Source: Pelagophyceae sp. CCMP2097
Taxonomy: Eukaryota; Sar; Pelagophyceae
Assembly: GCA_026770575.1 (NCBI GenBank)
Contig: MU657171.1
Location: 390,263 to 412,081 of the forward strand
Reading direction: 5' to 3'
DNA length: 21,819 nucleotides
Position 1 is the first letter of the stretch; every line of letters begins with the position of its first letter. Below the pieces are notes generated by a model. That model did no database searches. It was given only the letters and a program-made list of their open reading frames with translations, and was not told where the DNA came from. A program made the translations under genes and the position numbers. Of this stretch, positions 18,046-21,819 are shown piece by piece.

Positions 18046-18462
18046 CTGGCCGACTCAGGCTTGGAGATTTCCTTCGCCGAACGAGTTTTGGCGACTCTTT
18101 GGACGGATCCATTTAGCGACACAGGTTGGCAATTTCCATGGGGTCACAGGAGTTTTGATCTTCGTCGGTGACGCGAGGCGGAAGGCAGCGCCGACAGGGG
18201 CGGTACCGCGGTGGTGAGTGGGTGGATCGCCGAGTTGGACTCGCCGAGTGCACGTGAAAAACAATTCTCAGCGTTCTTCTTCCCGACTTCTGTTGTGCAC
18301 TCCACAGAGGCTGCTCAAGTCAACAAACGCGGACTCGCACAATATTCTTCTTCTTTCTGAGAAGTGAATATTTTCGCATTGAACGTCGAGTCATCATGAC
18401 AACATTTCCGCGGTCTGGATTGGTCGAATCCCGTCATCTTTGGCGACGTCTCTCTCCTTCAA
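18046..18462. promoter_or_regulatory. Divergent promoter region between TyrRS and the PDZ-AKR gene
   Basis: The two flanking genes diverge from this 417-bp spacer, so it should hold both promoters. Just before the plus-strand gene (18341-18371) an AT-rich imperfect inverted repeat, AATATTC...CTTCT/AGAAG..GAATATT, could form a hairpin or bind a dimeric factor. It lies about 90-120 bp before ATG 18463. No TATA box or other named element is recognised. Confidence 0.4.
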
Positions 18463-21369
18463 ATGTATTTGCGGCTCTCCTGCAGCCAAAGTGCCCAAAT
18501 CCAGGTCGAGGAGGTGAACCAGCCGGACGCGCGGCGCGGGGACGGCGTCGACCGCCGCGCGTGCGCAGAATCCGTGCGCGCGTCGGCGGCCCTGGGGCAC
18601 CCGCGCGCCGCCATGTTGGAAGGCAACGAGCGCTTGACGCAAATCATCGACTTCACCGCGGGCAAGCCACTGGGCATCGCCATAGACGAGGACCTCCGCG
18701 TCGCCCGTGCGTCCCGCCGCGCCGCCCGCAAACAAGTGCAAAAACGCGCAAAAACGCCCGCGACGCCAGGCGTCAACGACGCCAACAGCCCCGCCGTGCT
18801 CTCGGCGCGGTACGGCGTGGTGAACTGGCGCATCCGGAGCGTCGACGGCTGTGAGTCGGCGGCCCCTTTGCGCGTCAGTTTCGCCCGCCGACGCGGCGCT
18901 AGGCGACGTGGAGACGCGGTCGGCTCTTGTTTCGCTCATCCAGGCCAAGCCTGCGGGCGGGATTCTGCGCATCACGCTCGAGGCGCCGCACGTGCAGCTG
19001 CAGGCCCCCGCGCCGACGCCGGCGGCGGCGGCGCAGGCGGCGGGCGCCATCTCGGCGGCGATTGAGTCGGTGTCCATGTCTTCGGAATCGTCGTCCGTGC
19101 TCTCCGCGTTTACCCAGCGCGCGACCAATGCCACAAACGTCGCGACGAAGCGCACGCGGCCCGACGCCCCTGCCGAAGACGACGACGACGACGACGACGA
19201 CGAAACCGAGCCGAGCGAGAAGCGCCTGAAGCGGCCGACGCGGCCGCGCGCCGCCGCGTCGGCGATTGGGCACGCGGGGGAGCGCCTCCGGCGACGCCGC
19301 CCGCTAGGCACATCAATCTCTTCGTCAAGGAGCAGCGGCTGCGGATGGCCGACGACGAGCAGCTGCGCGGCATGTGCGACGCTCGCCTTTTTTCTGCGGG
19401 GGCGCCGCGGGACGTGCCTCTACGCAGGTTCCGCCTGCCGACGTTTTCCATCGGCGGCGACTCGATCCCGCGCATCATCGCCGGTTCGTGTACGTGGCGC
19501 CTCGAGAACGGCAACGCGTGCGTCGCTTGCAAGCGGCCGCGGCCCCGCTTCCATGCTTCCGCGCTAGGGACCGCTACGACGTGGCCGTGCGCGCGTGCGC
19601 GTCGCACGCCGTCGTGGGCATCCGCACGTTTGACTGCGGCGACATTTACGCAGGAGTGGAGGACCTCGTCGGGCGTTTTTTGGCGACGGCGCGGGGCCAG
19701 TCGCGGCCGCTTGCGAATTGCATCCGGTTCCACACCAAGGTCGTGCCGGACATGAGCGTGCTCACTCGCGCGAAGACGCTGCAGCCCCGCGAGCGCGCGG
19801 CGGTGGTGCACCGGCACATTGAGGCTTCGGTGTGGCGTTCGGCGAACCGCCTGGGCGTGTCGGAGATCGACCTCGTCTACTTGCACTGGTGGGAGTGGGA
19901 GTGCGCGGGCTTCGAGGACGCGGTCGCCGCGCTGCAGCGTTTGAAGGGCCGCGGCGTGATCAAGGCGCTTGGGATTACGAACGTGGATGCGGAGCACCTC
20001 CGTTCGCTCCTCGGCGAGGGCGCCGACGGCGCCAAGACGCCAAAGCCCGCGGTGGACATCGCCTGCGTCCAGGTCAACTTCTCCATCGTGGACCGCCGGC
20101 CGCTGGACTCTGGCCTCATCGCGCTGACGGACCGCCACGGCGTCAAGCTGCTGGCGCACGGCGCGCTCATGGGCGGCTTCCTCTCAGACGACTACCTCGG
20201 CGCCCCGGACCCGGCGCTGGAGACTTTGGAGTCGGGAGTGGCCTCGAACCGCGTCCTCATCGACGAGTTTGGAGGCTGGGACAACTTGCAGCAGCTGCTC
20301 CGCACGCTCCGCGCGGTAGCAGACCGCCTCTCGGCAGCAGAGGCGGCGCGGCGCGGCGACATGGCCGTGCCGCAGGTGACGCCGCCGCCGCCGGAAGGCG
20401 GCGCGGCGCCGAGGCCGGCGTCGGCCGAGGCGGTGACCATCTCCATGGTCGCCATCGCCTGGACGCTTTCAATCCCGGGCGTCGCCGCTGTCGTGTTGGG
20501 CTGCAAGGACGCGACGCACTCGCGCGACGCGGCATACGCGGCGTCGAAGCTCACGCTAGGGCCAGAGGACCTGGCGGCGATTGAGCGCGCCGTGCGCGGC
20601 AAGGGCCCGTTCGGGCCCGTCTACGGCCTCGAGCGCGCTGCGGCGTCGCGGCTCTCGGGCCTCGCCGGAGCCGGCGCCGAGGGCTGCACGGCGCTCCCGT
20701 CGTCGCGCGAGACGTCGAAAGCCGCGTCGTCTGACCACATGGTCGAGTGCGCCCTGCGTTTGGCGAGGCTCCACGCCACGTACAAGCTCTCCATGCCGCC
20801 CATGCCCGCAGCCATCGACTTCGCGGTGCCCGAAGTCCACGGCACCTCCGACGACTGGATGGCGCCATGGGCGTGAGTCTTTCTTGAAAACCCATTTTTC
20901 TTGAAGAAGGGCCAGACGCCCGCTCGCAGGTACGCAAACCTGTCGGCCATCGAGCTGCGCAACCTGCTGCGCGGCTTCGTCTCGGAGATCGACTGCCTGC
21001 CAAAGGGCGTCACCGCCGTGGCGCCGACGGGGGGAGTGGGCGTGCCGGACCGCGCCGAGCTCCGGACGTTCGCGGCGAAGATGCTGGCAGCGAGCGAGCA
21101 GGCCATCTTCCTCGAAGCGCGCCGCAACCCGACGGCCGCCGCCGCCCAGCTCCGGCGCGCGCCCACCAACGTCGGCAGCCACGAGGTCCGTGCCCCGCTC
21201 CGCGGGAACGCGCGCGCGCCAGCGACGCCGCCCCGCGCAGGACATGATGCGCCAGACGGCCCAAGAGGCCCAGGCCGCGTTCCGGAAGCGCATCGTCACA
21301 GCGTGCATGGAGTCGGCGCGGTCAGGTACCGAACCCGCCGCGGCAGAGACTGGCTGCTGCCAAATGTGA
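18463..21369 (+). CDS. PDZ-like domain fused to an aldo/keto reductase
   Basis: Model: exons 18463-18850, 18903-19257, 19308-19517, 19568-20872, 20930-21185 and 21241-21369; 880 aa, all phases consistent; introns 50-57 nt with donors GTGAGT, GTCGGC (weak), GTGCGT, GTGAGT, GTCCGT. Residues about 58-157 look like a PDZ fold: PLGIAID (carboxylate loop), VNWRIRSVDG, then ALVSLIQAKPAGGILRITL. An Asp8 run and KRLKRPTRPR follow. Residues about 289-660 are an NADPH-type aldo/keto reductase: IPRIIAGS, then the tetrad Asp340 and Tyr345 (FDCGDIY), Lys375 (FHTKVVPD) and His424 (DLVYLHWW), then LLAHGALMGGFLSDDYLG, FGGWDNLQQLL and VAAVVLGCKD. The class is the HWW/FGGW type seen in fungi, plants and cyanobacteria; substrate unknown. 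A Gly/Pro/Ala-rich insert interrupts the region before VAIAWTLS. The protein ends GCCQM, a CaaX-like end. An apparent stop at 20874 lies inside the GTGAGT donor. Alternative: two genes, the AKR starting at ATG 19345. Confidence 0.78.
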
Positions 21370-21819
21370 ATACCTCGCCCGCGGAGCGCCCGACGCGCGA
21401 CGACGACCCCGGCGCACGCGCGCGCCAGCAAATGCGCACGATCGCCCCGAGCCGCCCGGCGTCGGCCCTTGAGGCCCGCCAGCGGTCGCACATAAGTCGT
21501 TGTGGCATCGTCGAGCGAGGCCCCCATCTTCATGGCTGCGCGGACTTTCTTTCTAAAGCTTAAAGTTATCTAAATTTTAAGTGAGCTGGGTTTTAAACTC
21601 AGTTTTAAGCGCAAAAATCGAAAGTTATCTAAATTTTAACTTTTAAGACACAAAAGATGTCAGCTGCTTAAAGGCGATTTTATCAAGTCTATTTTCAGGA
21701 TGCCGAAGTGACATTATCGCGGCTGACTGGCCTCTCGTGGGGAACGCCCTCCGGCGGCTCCACGGCGGCGACTGGGTCCCATATAGGTCGTGTTTGAAGC
21801 GAAAGCGCTGCCGCGGTGC
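21370..21819. other. AT-richer 3' flank, no gene seen
   Basis: After the stop at 21367-21369 no convincing coding frame follows. The stretch 21540-21710 is markedly AT-richer than the rest of the window and carries the repeat described separately. The last 100 bp return to GC-rich sequence and may be the start of another gene beyond the window. Confidence 0.45.
21562..21639. repeat. 19-bp direct repeat around a palindrome
   Basis: AAAGTTATCTAAATTTTAA occurs at 21562-21580 and again exactly at 21621-21639. Between them CTGGGTTTTAAACTCAG (21586-21602) is an imperfect palindrome with 8 pairs. Several TTTTAA steps recur. It could be a 3' untranslated or matrix-attachment-like stretch, or the edge of an AT-rich repeat; no family is recognised. 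Confidence 0.75.

Noticed and set aside
1..21819. Bacterial operon, CRISPR array, transposase, integrase or prophage
   Set aside because: Spliceosomal introns in most genes rule out a bacterial segment, and no regularly spaced repeats or recombinase motifs were seen.

Overview
The window looks like nuclear DNA from a GC-rich unicellular eukaryote, most plausibly a microalga (a pelagophyte- or other ochrophyte-like genome is my best guess, unproven). Most recognisable genes are cut by GT-AG introns, mostly 47-68 nt long, whose removal restores a continuous reading frame. They encode eukaryotic families (kinesin-14, PDZ, a histone H2B relic) beside bacterial-type organelle enzymes (FadE-like acyl-CoA dehydrogenase, alphaproteobacterial-type TyrRS, RsmG-like methyltransferase). 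The exon-intron models were built by hand from frame continuity, third-position GC, splice sites and family resemblance; they are not backed by transcripts.

Layout, left to right. 305-943 (+): RsmG/GidB-like methyltransferase. 1555-3530: a tandem duplication of an unknown gene; the first copy (1695-2212) is frame-broken, the second (2833-3360) intact, and a minisatellite plus a long CTT microsatellite lie between them. 3642-5461 (+): an unresolved multi-exon gene or two genes. 5641-8352 (-): a kinesin-14, 4 exons, 822 aa. 8714-10033 (-): a hypothetical protein, 5 exons, 330 aa. 10034-11550: mostly non-coding, with a degenerate tRNA-like element. 11551-11670 (+): a histone H2B C-terminal relic. 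12084-12546 (-): a broken kelch-repeat gene. 12638-15110 (-): FadE-type acyl-CoA dehydrogenase, 3 exons, 782 aa. 15502-16245 (-): peptidase S51/dipeptidase E-like, 2 exons, 225 aa. 16485-18045 (-): organellar tyrosyl-tRNA synthetase, 3 exons, 481 aa. 18463-21369 (+): an apparent PDZ-aldo/keto reductase fusion, 6 exons, 880 aa. 21370-21819: an AT-richer tail with a short direct repeat.

The genes do not form one pathway. They are ordinary housekeeping neighbours: minus-strand genes in series from 18045 down to 5641, a divergent pair at 18046-18462, and a convergent pair around 5462-5640. I see no defence system, CRISPR array, integron or intact mobile element. The most unusual items are the PDZ-AKR architecture, the H2B and kelch relics, the decaying tandem duplicate with a dispersed repeat motif, and the recurrent GTGCGY splice donors.
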